Source: CAZOWW01 sp964583765
GTDB taxonomy: Bacteria; Actinomycetota; Actinomycetes; Actinomycetales; Kineosporiaceae
Length of the DNA stretch: 19,401 nucleotides
NCBI GenBank assembly: GCA_964583765.1
Contig: CAZOWW010000110.1
Location: forward strand, 1 to 19,401
Direction of reading: 5' to 3'
Shown: in pieces, positions 1 to 9,117 of the stretch
Numbering within the stretch: position 1 is the first letter of the stretch
Layout of the letters: each line of letters starts with the position of its first letter
Program-made: the position numbers and the translations under genes
Notes under the pieces: generated by a model
Database searches by the model: none
What the model was told of the DNA's origin: nothing
Seen by the model: only the letters and a program-made list of their open reading frames with translations

Positions 1-849
1 CTGGAAGATCGCGTAGGTCACGCCACCGAGCGCCGAGACCGCCCCGGTCGCGAGCACGACCACGCCGAACCAGGCGGGCAGGACGCCCAGCCAGTCCAGG
101 AGCACCCGGATCAACGCGTAGACCGCAACTTTGATCATCACGCCGCTCATGAGCGCCGAGACGGGGGCCGGGGCGATCGGGTGGGCGCGGGGGAGCCACA
201 CGTGCAGGGGGATCACTCCCGCCTTGGTGCCCATGCCGACCAGGGCGGCGACAGCGATCGTCACCTGGAGCCCGGAGCCGGGGGCGATCGCCTGGGGGTG
301 ACCGAGGGCGCCGTGCCGGGCCAGCAGGAGCACCGCGGTCCAGGTGCCGATGCCGCCGAGGTGGGTGAGGGTCACGTAGGTCAGCACCGTCCGCCGGGCC
401 CGGGCGTCCCCCGACCGGGAGACCAGGATCACCGCGGCCGGCAGGAGGGTCATCACCTCCCAGCCGAGCAGCAGGGTGAGCGGGTCCCGGGCGCACAGCA
501 CCAGCGCGAGCGCGAGCAGGAAGGCCGCGGTGAGGGCGGCGATCGTCCGGCGGCTGCCCTCGCCGCGCAGGTACCGCACCGAGAAGAGCAGCGCGGGGGC
601 GGCGACCAGGCCCAGGGTCGCCAGGAAGGCGCCGCTGAGCGGGTCGACGCCGAATCGGGGTTCGAAGGCGTTCGTGAAGCCCTGGCCGATCGGCCGACCT
701 GCGATGAGGGTCCAGAATCCCGCCATGGTCAGGGCCACGGCGCCGACCGACTGCAGGATCAGGCCGGGAGCCACCCCTCGTCGCACGGTGCAGGCACCAC
801 CGCCGAGGGCGATCGACGCGAGTCCCACGCCGAGAATCGCAGTGATCAC
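1..849 (-). CDS. HyfB/NuoL-like proton-translocating membrane subunit (3' end outside window)
   Basis: This is an integral membrane subunit of the proton-pumping antiporter family (Proton_antipo_M), closest in feel to hydrogenase-4 subunit B (HyfB) and related respiratory or MRP-type complexes. It would move H+ (or Na+) across the cytoplasmic membrane. Translating the minus strand gives 283 codons before the window edge, so the C-terminal half is missing. Seen directly: hydrophobic helices throughout, the conserved Glu131 in GWEVMTL, Lys209 in GMGTKAGVIPLHVWLPRAHP (residues 205-224), and Lys240 in SALMSGVMIK. These are the charged residues expected in the ion channel. The start is GTG at 849: an in-frame TAG lies three codons upstream, and a GGAG box sits about 11 nt before the GTG. 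The specific complex cannot be assigned because the partner genes lie outside the window. NuoN or MrpD relatives are the alternatives. Confidence 0.85.
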   Translation of the reverse strand, partial: MITAILGVGLASIALGGGACTVRRGVAPGLILQSVGAVALTMAGFWTLIAGRPIGQGFTNAFEPRFGVDPLSGAFLATLGLVAAPALLFSVRYLRGEGSRRTIAALTAAFLLALALVLCARDPLTLLLGWEVMTLLPAAVILVSRSGDARARRTVLTYVTLTHLGGIGTWTAVLLLARHGALGHPQAIAPGSGLQVTIAVAALVGMGTKAGVIPLHVWLPRAHPIAPAPVSALMSGVMIKVAVYALIRVLLDWLGVLPAWFGVVVLATGAVSALGGVTYAIFQ

Positions 850-1206
850 GATTGACTACGCTCCGTGATCAACTGGGCGGTACGCGAGGGACGGCCGCGG
901 GGGCCGGGTCGGGGCGTGGATCGGGACGAGGAGTCCGGCCGGCACACATGCCGGGTCGGGCGGATCCACTCCCACCGGATCTGGAACACGTTGAACCACC
1001 ATAGACCGGTGCCGGGGGTGCTCCTCGCCGGCCTCCGCCGTTCTCATCCGTGCAGGTCGGCCGCTCGGCCGAGCCGTCCTGGGGGCCGTTCGGGCGGTTC
1101 CGGTCCTCGGCGGAGATCCAGTGCGGCCATCGCGGCCGGGTATACCCGGGCGACTCGAGTCAGGCTTCCGCGGGGGTGCTGACGGATCGCCGTCCGACCG
1201 GCATTC
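850..1206. other. Intergenic stretch with a 14-bp perfect palindrome
   Basis: No convincing gene is seen. Short open frames exist on both strands, but their proteins are rich in Arg and Pro and resemble nothing known, as expected from random high-GC sequence. The one structured element is the perfect palindrome CCGGGTATACCCGG at 1136-1149. It lies downstream of the minus-strand spermidine-synthase-like gene and upstream of the antiporter gene, so it could be a regulator site for the latter. That role is a guess. Confidence 0.4.
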
Positions 1207-2037
1207 TCAACCGCCTGTTCGGGGATCTCGATCACCGGAGTGAGACAGGTACACTGCGTAGTCGAAACGCCGCCCGTCGCGATGCACCGGCAGCAGCACC
1301 TGGGTGCACTCGCCCGCGGCCGTACGCATCCGCGCCAGCAGTTCGGGCGAGGGGTCGGCCGACCACACCGCGAGCACGCCGCCGGGGCGCAGCGTCGCCA
1401 GCGCGGTGGTCAGGAAGCCGGTGGCGTACACCGCCTCATTGGCCGCATGCACCAGGAAGCCGGGTCCGTTGTCCACATCGAGCAGGAGCGCGTCCAGCGT
1501 GCCGGGGGTGAGCCGGGGGACGGCGTCGCGGAGATCTGCCACCTTGACCCGCACCCGAGGATCGTCCAGGAGGGTCCGGGCCGCCGGGACGAGACCGGCG
1601 CGCACCCAGCCGACCAGGGTGGTCTCGAGCTCGACCACCTCCACGGTGGCGTCGGCCGGCACCCGCGGGTCGGCGAGCAGGGCGGCGAGGGTGTACCCGA
1701 GGCCGAGTCCGCCCACCATGATGCGCGGCGGTGGCCCGGCGGCCGGCCGGTCCGGCGTCGGGGAGCGCGGGGTCAGAGCGTCCAGGGCCAGGGTGGCGAG
1801 GGCGGCCTCGGTCTCGGTGTGCGCGGTGTCCATGGTGAAGACGCCGTCGACGATGAGTTCGAGCACCGACCCACGACGGCGCAGCACCAGTTCCCCGCTC
1901 GCGCCCGGTGCGCGCGCCACGACCTCGGCGGACAGTCCCTGGTCGAGGGTGGGTGCGGGCTCGTTCCCGGTCGTGGGCGGGGAGGCGGGTGACGGCACGA
2001 CGGGGCACCTCGGGTCTCGGAGCGAGCGGGCGGCCAC
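1207..2037 (-). CDS. Spermidine-synthase-like SAM-binding-fold protein
   Basis: This 276-residue protein has the Rossmann fold of spermidine/spermine synthases and class I methyltransferases. Motif I is GGLGLGYT (109-116), followed by the acidic VELE loop (135-138) and LLLDVDNGP (184-192), the position of the DxxD-like catalytic segment in true polyamine synthases. Here that segment reads DVDNGP, as in the short actinobacterial COG0421 relatives whose substrate is unknown, so putrescine aminopropyltransfer should not be assumed. The first 35 residues are Pro-rich and look unstructured. The start is uncertain: GTG 2037 has only a distant GGAAAGAG upstream, while GTG 1998 is preceded by a GAGG and would remove 13 poorly conserved residues. 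The gene stands alone, divergent from the lysyltransferase-like gene. Confidence 0.7.
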   Translation of the reverse strand: MAARSLRDPRCPVVPSPASPPTTGNEPAPTLDQGLSAEVVARAPGASGELVLRRRGSVLELIVDGVFTMDTAHTETEAALATLALDALTPRSPTPDRPAAGPPPRIMVGGLGLGYTLAALLADPRVPADATVEVVELETTLVGWVRAGLVPAARTLLDDPRVRVKVADLRDAVPRLTPGTLDALLLDVDNGPGFLVHAANEAVYATGFLTTALATLRPGGVLAVWSADPSPELLARMRTAAGECTQVLLPVHRDGRRFDYAVYLSHSGDRDPRTGG

Positions 2038-2345
2038 GCACGGCGCGGGCCGCTCTTTCCTACCCGGGGCATTGCGCGCATGTCCACCGTGCCACGCTCG
2101 TTACTGGCACGAGGATCGTGGGGTGCGTCTCGCCCGCGGTCCCCTGGTCAGCGCCCGGCCGGGAGCTGCGGGACGCCGTCCTCGAGTCGGTGTCACGACG
2201 GGCCGATGGACGGGTGGACGCCCCGGTGCCGGATGCCCGGGGCGGGCGCACTCCGGGTGGCATCCGGTGAACGGAGGTCGACCCCTGTCCCCAGGTAGGG
2301 GTATTCGCGCCCGTGTGCCGATCGACGGCACCTACACTCCCGGAC
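2038..2345. other. Divergent intergenic region with a GC hairpin
   Basis: This spacer separates two divergent genes and contains no credible gene. It holds an inverted repeat with perfect 8-bp arms CGCCCCGG (2219-2226) and CCGGGGCG (2237-2244) around a 10-nt loop. At its right end is the -10 box listed separately. Confidence 0.4.
2333..2338 (+). promoter_or_regulatory. -10 box of a leaderless transcript (TACACT)
   Basis: TACACT is followed by 7 nt and then GTG at 2346. In actinobacteria transcription starts about 7 nt after the -10 box, so the mRNA should begin at or next to the GTG. No good -35 hexamer is visible. This supports the start at 2346 over the in-frame GTG at 2313. Confidence 0.55.
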
Positions 2346-4097
2346 GTGACCGTGGTGACACGTAGCCCGGCCGCCGGTTCCGACCGGGGCGGTCGAGCCG
2401 ACCGAGGCCAGGACTCTCACACCCCTGTGGCGGAGGCCCCGGTGCCGGATCATGCCTCCTGGGTACCACGGTTCCTGGGCTGGGTGGTCCGCCTGCTCGC
2501 GGTGCTCGCGGCGCTCGGCGTCGCGCTGCCGAAGGGACGCCGGGACTACACGTCGCCGACCCTGGACGTCGCGTCCGAGGCGCTCGGAGTGCTCGTCGCG
2601 ACGATCGCCGCGGGAGCAGTGCTGCTCCTCGCGGGGGGTATCACCCGGCGCAAGCGCCGAGCGTGGCTGGTGCTGGCCGCGGTGGTCGTGATCGGCCTCG
2701 CCGGCAATGCGCGTGACCACGCCTGGTTGGTCGCCGCCGCCGATCTACTGGTGCTCGGCCTGCTGATCTGGGGCCGCCGGGCGTTCGTCCCGTCCTGCGA
2801 GCGGGCCTCCCGGTGGGTCGCCTGGCGCGTGTTCGCCGTGATGTCGGGGGTCTCGATCGCGGTGGGGCTGGTGCTCACGCGTCACACCGACCCGGCGGCG
2901 TCCGTCCCGCGGCGTTTCGTCGACGTGCTCTCGGGGCTGTGCGGGTTCGCCCCCCACCTCGGGTACCTCGGTCTCCAGGCGCGTTCGCTGACCCAGATGA
3001 CACTGGCCGGTCTCGGCGCGTTGACCGCGTTCCTGACCCTCCTCGCCCTCCTCGCGCCCGTCCGCAAGCAGACCTGCACGGTGGAGGCGGACGAGGACCG
3101 GCTCCGGGACCTGCTGACCCGGCACGGGGCGCGGGACTCGCTCGGTTACTTCGCGCTGCGCAGCGACAAGGTCGCGGTGTTCTCGCCCTCGGGGAAGGCC
3201 GCCGTCGTGCACCGGGTGCTCGGCGAGGTGAGTCTGGCCTCAGGCGACCCGCTGGGCGATCCGGAGGCCTGGCCGCAGGCCATCGCGCTCTGGTTGGCCG
3301 AGGCCGACGCGCGGGGCTGGGTGCCCGGGGTCGTCGGTGCCGGGGAGGCCGCGGCGGAGGCCTACTCGCGGGCAGGCCTGGACGCCTTCGAACTCGGCGA
3401 CGAGGCGGTCCTCGATCTCGACGCGTTCTCGCTCGACGGCCGGTCCATGCGCGGGGTCCGCAGCGCCGTGAACCGGGTGGGCCGGGCCGGCTACACCGTG
3501 CGGCTCGACCGGCAGAGCACGCTCGGCAGCGACGAGCTCGCCGAGGTGATCAGCGCCGTGGAGTCGATCCCCTGCGAGGCCGCACGCCGGGCCTTCGCGA
3601 TGGGGTTGGGCCGGATCGGGGATCCCCGCGATCCGGCGGTGATGGTCGCCCGATGCCGCGCCCAGGACGGGCGGCTGGTGGCGGTGCTCAGTTTCGTCCC
3701 CTGGGGTGGCGACGGGCTTGCCCTGGACATCCTCCGCCAGGCTCCGGACGCCGAGCACGGCACCGTGGAGTTCGTGATCTGCCAGGTCGCCGCGCTGGCC
3801 GGGGCTCAGGGGGTGCGCCGGATCTCGCTCAACTTCGCGGTGTTCCGCTCGTCCTTCGAGCGGGGTGCGCGCGTGGGCGCGGGCCCGATCCTGCGGGCCT
3901 GGCGCCGGCTGCTCGTCCTGACCTCCCGGTGGTGGAAGATCGAGTCGCTCTACCGGGCCAACGCCCAGTACCAGCCCGCATGGGTGCCGCGGTTCGTCTG
4001 CTTCCGGCACGTCTCGGACCTTCCGCGGATCGCCGTGGCCGCACTTGAGGCGGACGCGGTCATCGCCCGACCCCGGTTGCGCTGGCTCGGCCGCTGA
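2346..4097 (+). CDS. Membrane protein with phosphatidylglycerol lysyltransferase (LPG synthase C) domain
   Basis: This is a 583-residue protein with about six hydrophobic helices in the first 235 residues and then a GNAT-like DUF2156/LPG_synthase_C domain (roughly 245-560). The closing block LSLNFAVFRSSFERG-type sequence, with RRLLVLTSRWWKIESLYRANAQYQPAWVPR (long motif near 3886-3990), is the hallmark of the N-terminal half of mycobacterial LysX and of MprF. The family transfers lysine, or another amino acid, from aminoacyl-tRNA to phosphatidylglycerol, which lowers the negative charge of the membrane and increases resistance to cationic peptides. Unlike LysX, no lysyl-tRNA synthetase domain follows, so it would rely on the cell's own charged tRNA. 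The first 40 residues are polar and likely cytosolic. Start GTG 2346 is chosen because a -10 box lies 7 nt upstream. The amino acid carried is unknown. Confidence 0.8.
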   Translation: MTVVTRSPAAGSDRGGRADRGQDSHTPVAEAPVPDHASWVPRFLGWVVRLLAVLAALGVALPKGRRDYTSPTLDVASEALGVLVATIAAGAVLLLAGGITRRKRRAWLVLAAVVVIGLAGNARDHAWLVAAADLLVLGLLIWGRRAFVPSCERASRWVAWRVFAVMSGVSIAVGLVLTRHTDPAASVPRRFVDVLSGLCGFAPHLGYLGLQARSLTQMTLAGLGALTAFLTLLALLAPVRKQTCTVEADEDRLRDLLTRHGARDSLGYFALRSDKVAVFSPSGKAAVVHRVLGEVSLASGDPLGDPEAWPQAIALWLAEADARGWVPGVVGAGEAAAEAYSRAGLDAFELGDEAVLDLDAFSLDGRSMRGVRSAVNRVGRAGYTVRLDRQSTLGSDELAEVISAVESIPCEAARRAFAMGLGRIGDPRDPAVMVARCRAQDGRLVAVLSFVPWGGDGLALDILRQAPDAEHGTVEFVICQVAALAGAQGVRRISLNFAVFRSSFERGARVGAGPILRAWRRLLVLTSRWWKIESLYRANAQYQPAWVPRFVCFRHVSDLPRIAVAALEADAVIARPRLRWLGR

Positions 4098-4127
4098 TCC
4101 CTCGTCCGGCCGGACGAGGGATCAGCG
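4092..4127. terminator. 36-nt perfect palindrome, bidirectional terminator between convergent genes
   Basis: Every base from 4092 to 4127 pairs with its mirror partner (18-bp arms, centre between 4109 and 4110). The palindrome overlaps the TGA of the lysyltransferase-like gene and lies 27 nt from the end of the convergent fumarase gene. There is no T-run on either side, as is common for actinobacterial terminators. One hairpin probably serves both genes. Confidence 0.75.
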
Positions 4128-4153
4128 CCTTGGTCGGCCGGTGACTCAGTGGT

Positions 4154-5881
<1,728 letters not shown>

Positions 5882-5975
5882 CAGACGATCTCCTCGCAGG
5901 TCAGGACGCGGGTTGCCGCCGTCGTTCCGAGCCTAGTCACCACGGTGTCCCGAGCGGGCTGCGGGTGAGGTCGGG

Positions 5976-6887
5976 TCAGGCGTCGAGTTCGGCCCGGGTC
6001 GGCGGGTTCGCCCCGGCGCGGGAGCAGGTGATGGCGGCGATCCGCGCGGCATGGCTGAGCATCGCGGCCACCTGCTCGGTGTCGATGGCGTGCAGCCGGG
6101 CACGCCGGTCCTCGCCGAGCAGGTCCGCGGTGGCGAGGTGGTCGAGCAGGCCTGCCATGAAGGAGTCGCCCGCTCCCACGGTGTCCACGACCTCGATCCG
6201 CGGGGCCCGCACGTCGACGCGGCCACCTGCGGTCAGGGCGACCGCGCCCGAGCCGCCCCGCGTGACCACGACGACGGCCGGTCCCCGGGCGAGCCAGCTC
6301 TCGGCCACCGCCTCGGGCTCCTGGCCGGGGGCGAGCCAGGCGAGGTCCTCGTCGCTCACCTTGACGACGTCCGCCAGGGACACGAGGTGTTCCACCCGTT
6401 CCCGGGCTGCCTCGGGTTCGCCCATCAGCACAGGCCGGATGTTCGGGTCGTAGCTGATCGTGGCGTGCGGGACGGTCTTCTCGACCAGGCGCAGCACCTG
6501 GTCGCCGCCCGGGGTGAGGAAGGCCGCGATCGAGCCGGTGTGCAGGGCGAGGGCTTCGGGCACGACGAGCGGGTCCGGCAGCCGCCAGTCCAGGTCGAAG
6601 GTGTAGCTGGCGACCCCGGCGGCATCGATGCGGGCCGTGGCGGTCGAGGTACGTGGCGCGTCGGTGGATCCGGGGACGAGCGAGACCGCCGACGCCACCA
6701 GGTGTTCCTGCACCCGCTGCCCGCGCGGATCGGTGCCGAGTCTGGTGAGCAGGCACGCCGCGCGTCCGAGCCGGCCGAGGCCGAGGGCGACATTCGCGGG
6801 GCTGCCCCCGGGGTGCTCGGCGTGCGTGCCGTCGCGTCGTTCGACGATGTCCACCAGGGCCTCGCCGACCACCAGCACCTCGCTCAC
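5976..6887 (-). CDS. PfkB-family carbohydrate kinase (fructokinase-like)
   Basis: This is a cytosolic ATP-dependent sugar kinase of the ribokinase/PfkB family, 303 residues, the usual length. Seen: N-terminal signature PGGSPANVALGLGRLG (26-41) and C-terminal signature DTVGAGDSFMAGLL (235-248), whose Asp241 is the catalytic base. The anion-hole glycines are intact. The early TFDLDWRL segment and overall layout resemble bacterial fructokinases (ScrK-like), but the substrate cannot be fixed without neighbours from a sugar operon, and none is present. The reading frame stays open far upstream, but start GTG 6887 is chosen because a perfect AGGAGG lies 6 nt before it and residue 2 onward matches the family N-terminus. 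It lies 94 nt upstream of fumA on the same strand. Upstream DNA carries the short repeats at 6920-6962 and 7054-7152. Confidence 0.85.
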   Translation of the reverse strand: MSEVLVVGEALVDIVERRDGTHAEHPGGSPANVALGLGRLGRAACLLTRLGTDPRGQRVQEHLVASAVSLVPGSTDAPRTSTATARIDAAGVASYTFDLDWRLPDPLVVPEALALHTGSIAAFLTPGGDQVLRLVEKTVPHATISYDPNIRPVLMGEPEAARERVEHLVSLADVVKVSDEDLAWLAPGQEPEAVAESWLARGPAVVVVTRGGSGAVALTAGGRVDVRAPRIEVVDTVGAGDSFMAGLLDHLATADLLGEDRRARLHAIDTEQVAAMLSHAARIAAITCSRAGANPPTRAELDA

Positions 6888-6919
6888 GGACCGCCTCCTG
6901 ATTGATCGGGTCGTCCAGT

Positions 6920-6962
6920 ACTGACTGCTGCGGAACTGACTGCACTGACTGCTGCGAACTGC
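6920..6962. repeat. Two copies of a ~19-nt direct repeat, 24-nt period
   Basis: ACTGACTGCTGCGGAACTG at 6920-6938 recurs as ACTGACTGCTGCGAACTGC at 6944-6962 (one base deleted), with the next unit starting 24 nt after the first. The pair lies 33 nt upstream of the sugar kinase start, in its 5' region. It could be a regulator-binding array or simple slippage. Confidence 0.6.
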
Positions 6963-7053
6963 GCCGTCCCGTCGCCCCGTCCCCCGCCTGGGCCGTTCCG
7001 TGCCTACCTGCCTGATCGGGCCTCGGACCCAGGGACCGGCGGCGTCTGCCGAT

Positions 7054-7152
7054 CCGGAACGGGCTGCACGTGCTGGTCCGGAACGGGACAGTGCCTGCCG
7101 TTCCGCAACCGGACAGTGCCTGCCGGGCCGCAACGGGACAGTGCGAGGTGGG
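7054..7152. repeat. Four degenerate tandem units of 24-25 bp
   Basis: Units begin with CCGGAAC or CCGCAAC at 7054, 7078, 7103 and 7128. The last three are exactly 25 nt long and share CGGGACAGTGCCTGCCG-type sequence; the first is more divergent. The block lies in the 373-nt region between the divergent sugar kinase and DUF4245 genes, which holds no credible gene. The three most alike units keep the same phase, so a protein-binding array is possible. Confidence 0.6.
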
Positions 7153-7248
7153 ACGGTGCGCGGCGGGGCGGCCGCCGTGGACCTCACCCTAACGATCGGC
7201 CGGCGGGGCGTGGGCGGTGACGCGGTGGCGGGGTGGGCGGGTCCCTCC

Positions 7249-7254
7249 GATGAT
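7249..7254 (+). promoter_or_regulatory. Candidate -10 box (GATGAT) 6 nt before ATG
   Basis: GATGAT keeps the key A2 and T6 positions of the actinobacterial -10 box and is separated by 6 nt from ATG 7261. No ribosome-binding site is seen between them, so the transcript may be leaderless. Confidence 0.4.
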
Positions 7255-7260
7255 GGCTGC

Positions 7261-7869
7261 ATGGTCACCGAGCAGCCGTCGCCTCCCGGGGCAGACATCA
7301 CCCTGCCCGTTGGCGGGCCCCCGGCGGAGGCGGTCCTCGCGCCGGCACCGGCCGCAGTCCGATCGCGGCGCCGGAAGGGGTCCGCCGGGGATCTCGTGCG
7401 GACGACGTTGGTGATCGCTGCAGCCGTGACCATGCTGATCCTGCTCGTGCCCCGGCCCACACCGGACCGTGTCGGGCCCGTGGACGTCGCGGCAGCGGCC
7501 GCGCGGGTGGCTCCCGGACTGCCCTTCACCCCCGCCGTGCCCCGGGGCGTGCCGGACCGGTGGGTCGCCGAACAGGCCGCGATCGTCGTGGCCCAGGACG
7601 GCCTTGCCACCTGGTCGGTGACCTACCGCACGCCGGCCGGAGGCTGGGTGGGGCTGCGCGAGGCTCGTTCGGTGAGCCGGTCGTGGCAGGACGCTCAGGG
7701 CTGGGGCGTGGACGGCGGCACCCGGGACCTCGGGGGCACGGTGTGGACGGTGCGGGACGACTCCGCGAGTGGTCTGGCCACGCTCGCCCGCGTCGAGGGG
7801 GAGATCACATTGGCGGTCACGGGGCGCTGCTCAGCGGGAGAGCTCGACGCGCTGGCCGCGGGGCTCTGA
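7261..7869 (+). CDS. DUF4245 family membrane-anchored protein (copy 1)
   Basis: This 202-residue protein of unknown function belongs to a family widespread in Actinomycetota near xseB, glpX and fum genes. A polar, Pro-rich N-terminus ends in an RSRRRKG stretch (35-40), followed by one transmembrane helix (about 46-63) that closes with LLVPRP. The remainder is predicted outside the membrane and includes PAVPRGVPDRWV and the family signature YRTPAGGWVG (122-131). The arginine-rich flank before the helix predicts N-in, C-out topology. The frame is open further upstream, through the 25-bp repeats, but ATG 7261 is chosen because family similarity begins nearby and a -10 box lies 6 nt upstream. A second DUF4245 gene lies beyond xseB at 8311, making a paralogous pair on the same strand. 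Confidence 0.8.
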   Translation: MVTEQPSPPGADITLPVGGPPAEAVLAPAPAAVRSRRRKGSAGDLVRTTLVIAAAVTMLILLVPRPTPDRVGPVDVAAAAARVAPGLPFTPAVPRGVPDRWVAEQAAIVVAQDGLATWSVTYRTPAGGWVGLREARSVSRSWQDAQGWGVDGGTRDLGGTVWTVRDDSASGLATLARVEGEITLAVTGRCSAGELDALAAGL

Positions 7870-7940
7870 GCGACACGCGCACTCGGTCTCGTGAAGGGCC
7901 CGCACTGCTGGGGTCGTGAAGAGCCGCGAGGATCCCTGAG

Positions 7941-8018
7941 CCGCTGGGTTCTCGCCGCCCGGGGCAGGCTCCTGGGCCAGTCCGCTAGTTCTCGCCGGCC
8001 GGGGCAGGCTCCTGCGCC
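7941..8018. repeat. Direct duplication of the xseB 3' end (~38 nt)
   Basis: The segment around 7982-8018, which contains the last codons and stop of xseB, recurs just downstream at 7941-7978. The best-matching 26 bases (7949-7974 and 7989-8014) differ at one position and are offset by 40 nt. A one-base difference puts the extra copy in another frame and it lacks the stop. This is consistent with a local tandem duplication. Confidence 0.7.
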
Positions 8019-8269
8019 GCCTCGAGGCGGGCTCGCGCCCCGGCCAGCCATTCCTCGCACCGCCGGGCGAGTGCCTCGCCTCGTTCCCACAGGGCCAGCG
8101 ATTCCTCGAGAGTGGCCGACCCCGTCTCCAGCCGGCGGACGACGTCGACGAGCTCGTCCCGCGCCTGCTCATAACCGAGGGTCGTGAGGTCGCCGCCGGG
8201 CTGCGCCCCCGGGGCGGAACCGGGGACCGGGGCACCGGCGGAGCCGGGAGGATCGGGGAGGGGCCGCAC
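7985..8269 (-). CDS. xseB: Exodeoxyribonuclease VII small subunit
   Basis: This is the small subunit of exonuclease VII, which with XseA degrades single-stranded DNA from both ends in repair. It is 94 residues long; about 80 is usual, the excess being a Pro/Gly-rich N-terminus. The family helix pair is clear: LGYEQARDELVDVVRRLETGS, then LEESLALWERGEALARRCEEWL (positions of about 35-80 of the protein), with the tail EPAPAGEN. Start GTG 8269 is chosen because a -10 box TACTGT (8276-8281) lies exactly 6 nt upstream, suggesting a leaderless transcript; the frame continues upstream without family similarity. Unusually, xseB is not next to xseA: a DUF4245 gene on the opposite strand lies between them. 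Confidence 0.88.
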   Translation of the reverse strand: MRPLPDPPGSAGAPVPGSAPGAQPGGDLTTLGYEQARDELVDVVRRLETGSATLEESLALWERGEALARRCEEWLAGARARLEAAQEPAPAGEN

Positions 8270-8275
8270 CCCGTC

Positions 8276-8304
8276 ACAGTAACCCGGAGTCCACGCGGCA
8301 CCAT
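8276..8304. promoter_or_regulatory. Back-to-back leaderless promoters of xseB and DUF4245 copy 2
   Basis: On the minus strand TACTGT (8276-8281) stands 6 nt before the xseB GTG. On the plus strand CACCAT (8299-8304) stands 6 nt before GTG 8311. The two start codons are separated by only 41 nt, so both promoters overlap and polymerase binding at one should affect the other. Confidence 0.5.
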
Positions 8305-8310
8305 GGAGGG

Positions 8311-9117
8311 GTGATGTCGAGTCCGTCCGCCCAGGACGCCCCCGCGGGCCGGATCGAACCTGTCGAGAGGACCCCGTCCGTGGTGGCCGGCGCATCCGGA
8401 TCGGGAGAGTCGCCGGTGTCGTCGGCGCAGAGCAGCGTGACGACCGGGGAGGTGACCGCTGCCGTGCCCGCGGGCGAGGCTGTGCGACCGCCCGGTGCGG
8501 CCGAGCGGTCCCCCGGTGAGGCGGTGCCATCCTCCGGGGAGGCCGGGCGGTCCTCCGGCGTGGAGAGCCCCGAGGCGTCCGCCGACGCCGTTCGGGGGCG
8601 CCGGCTGACGGGATCGTGGTCCCTGGTCGGGCAGGCCGCTTTCGTCCTGGCTCTCGCGGCCGTCACCCTGTTGCTGCTCCCGCGGCCGAACGGGGTGACC
8701 CAGCCTCGGGTGGATCCCGTCGCCGCCACCGAGCGGGCCGCCGCCACGCTCCACTTCATGCCCGCGCTGCCGCGAGGCCTGGATCTGACCTGGGTCCCCA
8801 CCGGCGCGGGAGTGCGCACCTCGGACGGTGGGCACAAGGGCTGGTTCGTCGCCTACCGCACGCCGTCGGGTGGGTGGGTCGGGGTCAACCAGGCGGCTCG
8901 CCCGGACGCGGTGTGGGAGGTCGGGGTGGGCAGCCCCGGCCACTCCGAGGCGCCTCTCGCCATCGGCGCGCACCTGTGGAGCCGGCGGTTCAACCCGGAG
9001 ATGCAGGTGACGACCCTGGTGCTGCGTCAGGGCAATCGGGACACGGTGGTGGCGGGACGAGCCCCGATCGACGAGCTGGAGGAACTCATCCAGCACATGC
9101 CGCTGGAGGTCCTCTAG
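8311..9117 (+). CDS. DUF4245 family membrane-anchored protein (copy 2)
   Basis: This 268-residue paralogue of the 7261 gene has the same plan: one transmembrane helix (about 106-123) ending in LLLLPRP, then an extracytoplasmic domain with PALPRGLDLTWV (151-162) and YRTPSGGWVG (182-191). It differs by a long disordered N-terminus (1-100) rich in Ser, Pro, Gly and Glu, with loose repeats such as ERSPGEAVPSSGEAGRSSG. Function is unknown. The start could be GTG 8311 (6 nt after a CACCAT box) or ATG 8314. It lies between xseB and xseA on the opposite strand. Identity with copy 1 is clear only around the helix and the YRTPxGGWVG block, so the duplication is not recent. Confidence 0.8.
   Translation: MMSSPSAQDAPAGRIEPVERTPSVVAGASGSGESPVSSAQSSVTTGEVTAAVPAGEAVRPPGAAERSPGEAVPSSGEAGRSSGVESPEASADAVRGRRLTGSWSLVGQAAFVLALAAVTLLLLPRPNGVTQPRVDPVAATERAAATLHFMPALPRGLDLTWVPTGAGVRTSDGGHKGWFVAYRTPSGGWVGVNQAARPDAVWEVGVGSPGHSEAPLAIGAHLWSRRFNPEMQVTTLVLRQGNRDTVVAGRAPIDELEELIQHMPLEVL

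Noticed and set aside
181..868. Plus-strand reading frames of 130-224 codons
   Set aside because: They are antisense to the clear antiporter-type membrane protein on the minus strand; their products are rich in Gly, Arg, Gln and Pro and resemble nothing.
6920..7152. CRISPR array
   Set aside because: The repeats are short, degenerate and directly adjacent with no unique spacers of constant length, and no cas gene is near.
5976..7610. 544-codon reading of the sugar kinase frame
   Set aside because: The first 241 codons cover the repeats and part of the DUF4245 gene and lack family similarity; a perfect ribosome-binding site marks the start at 6887.
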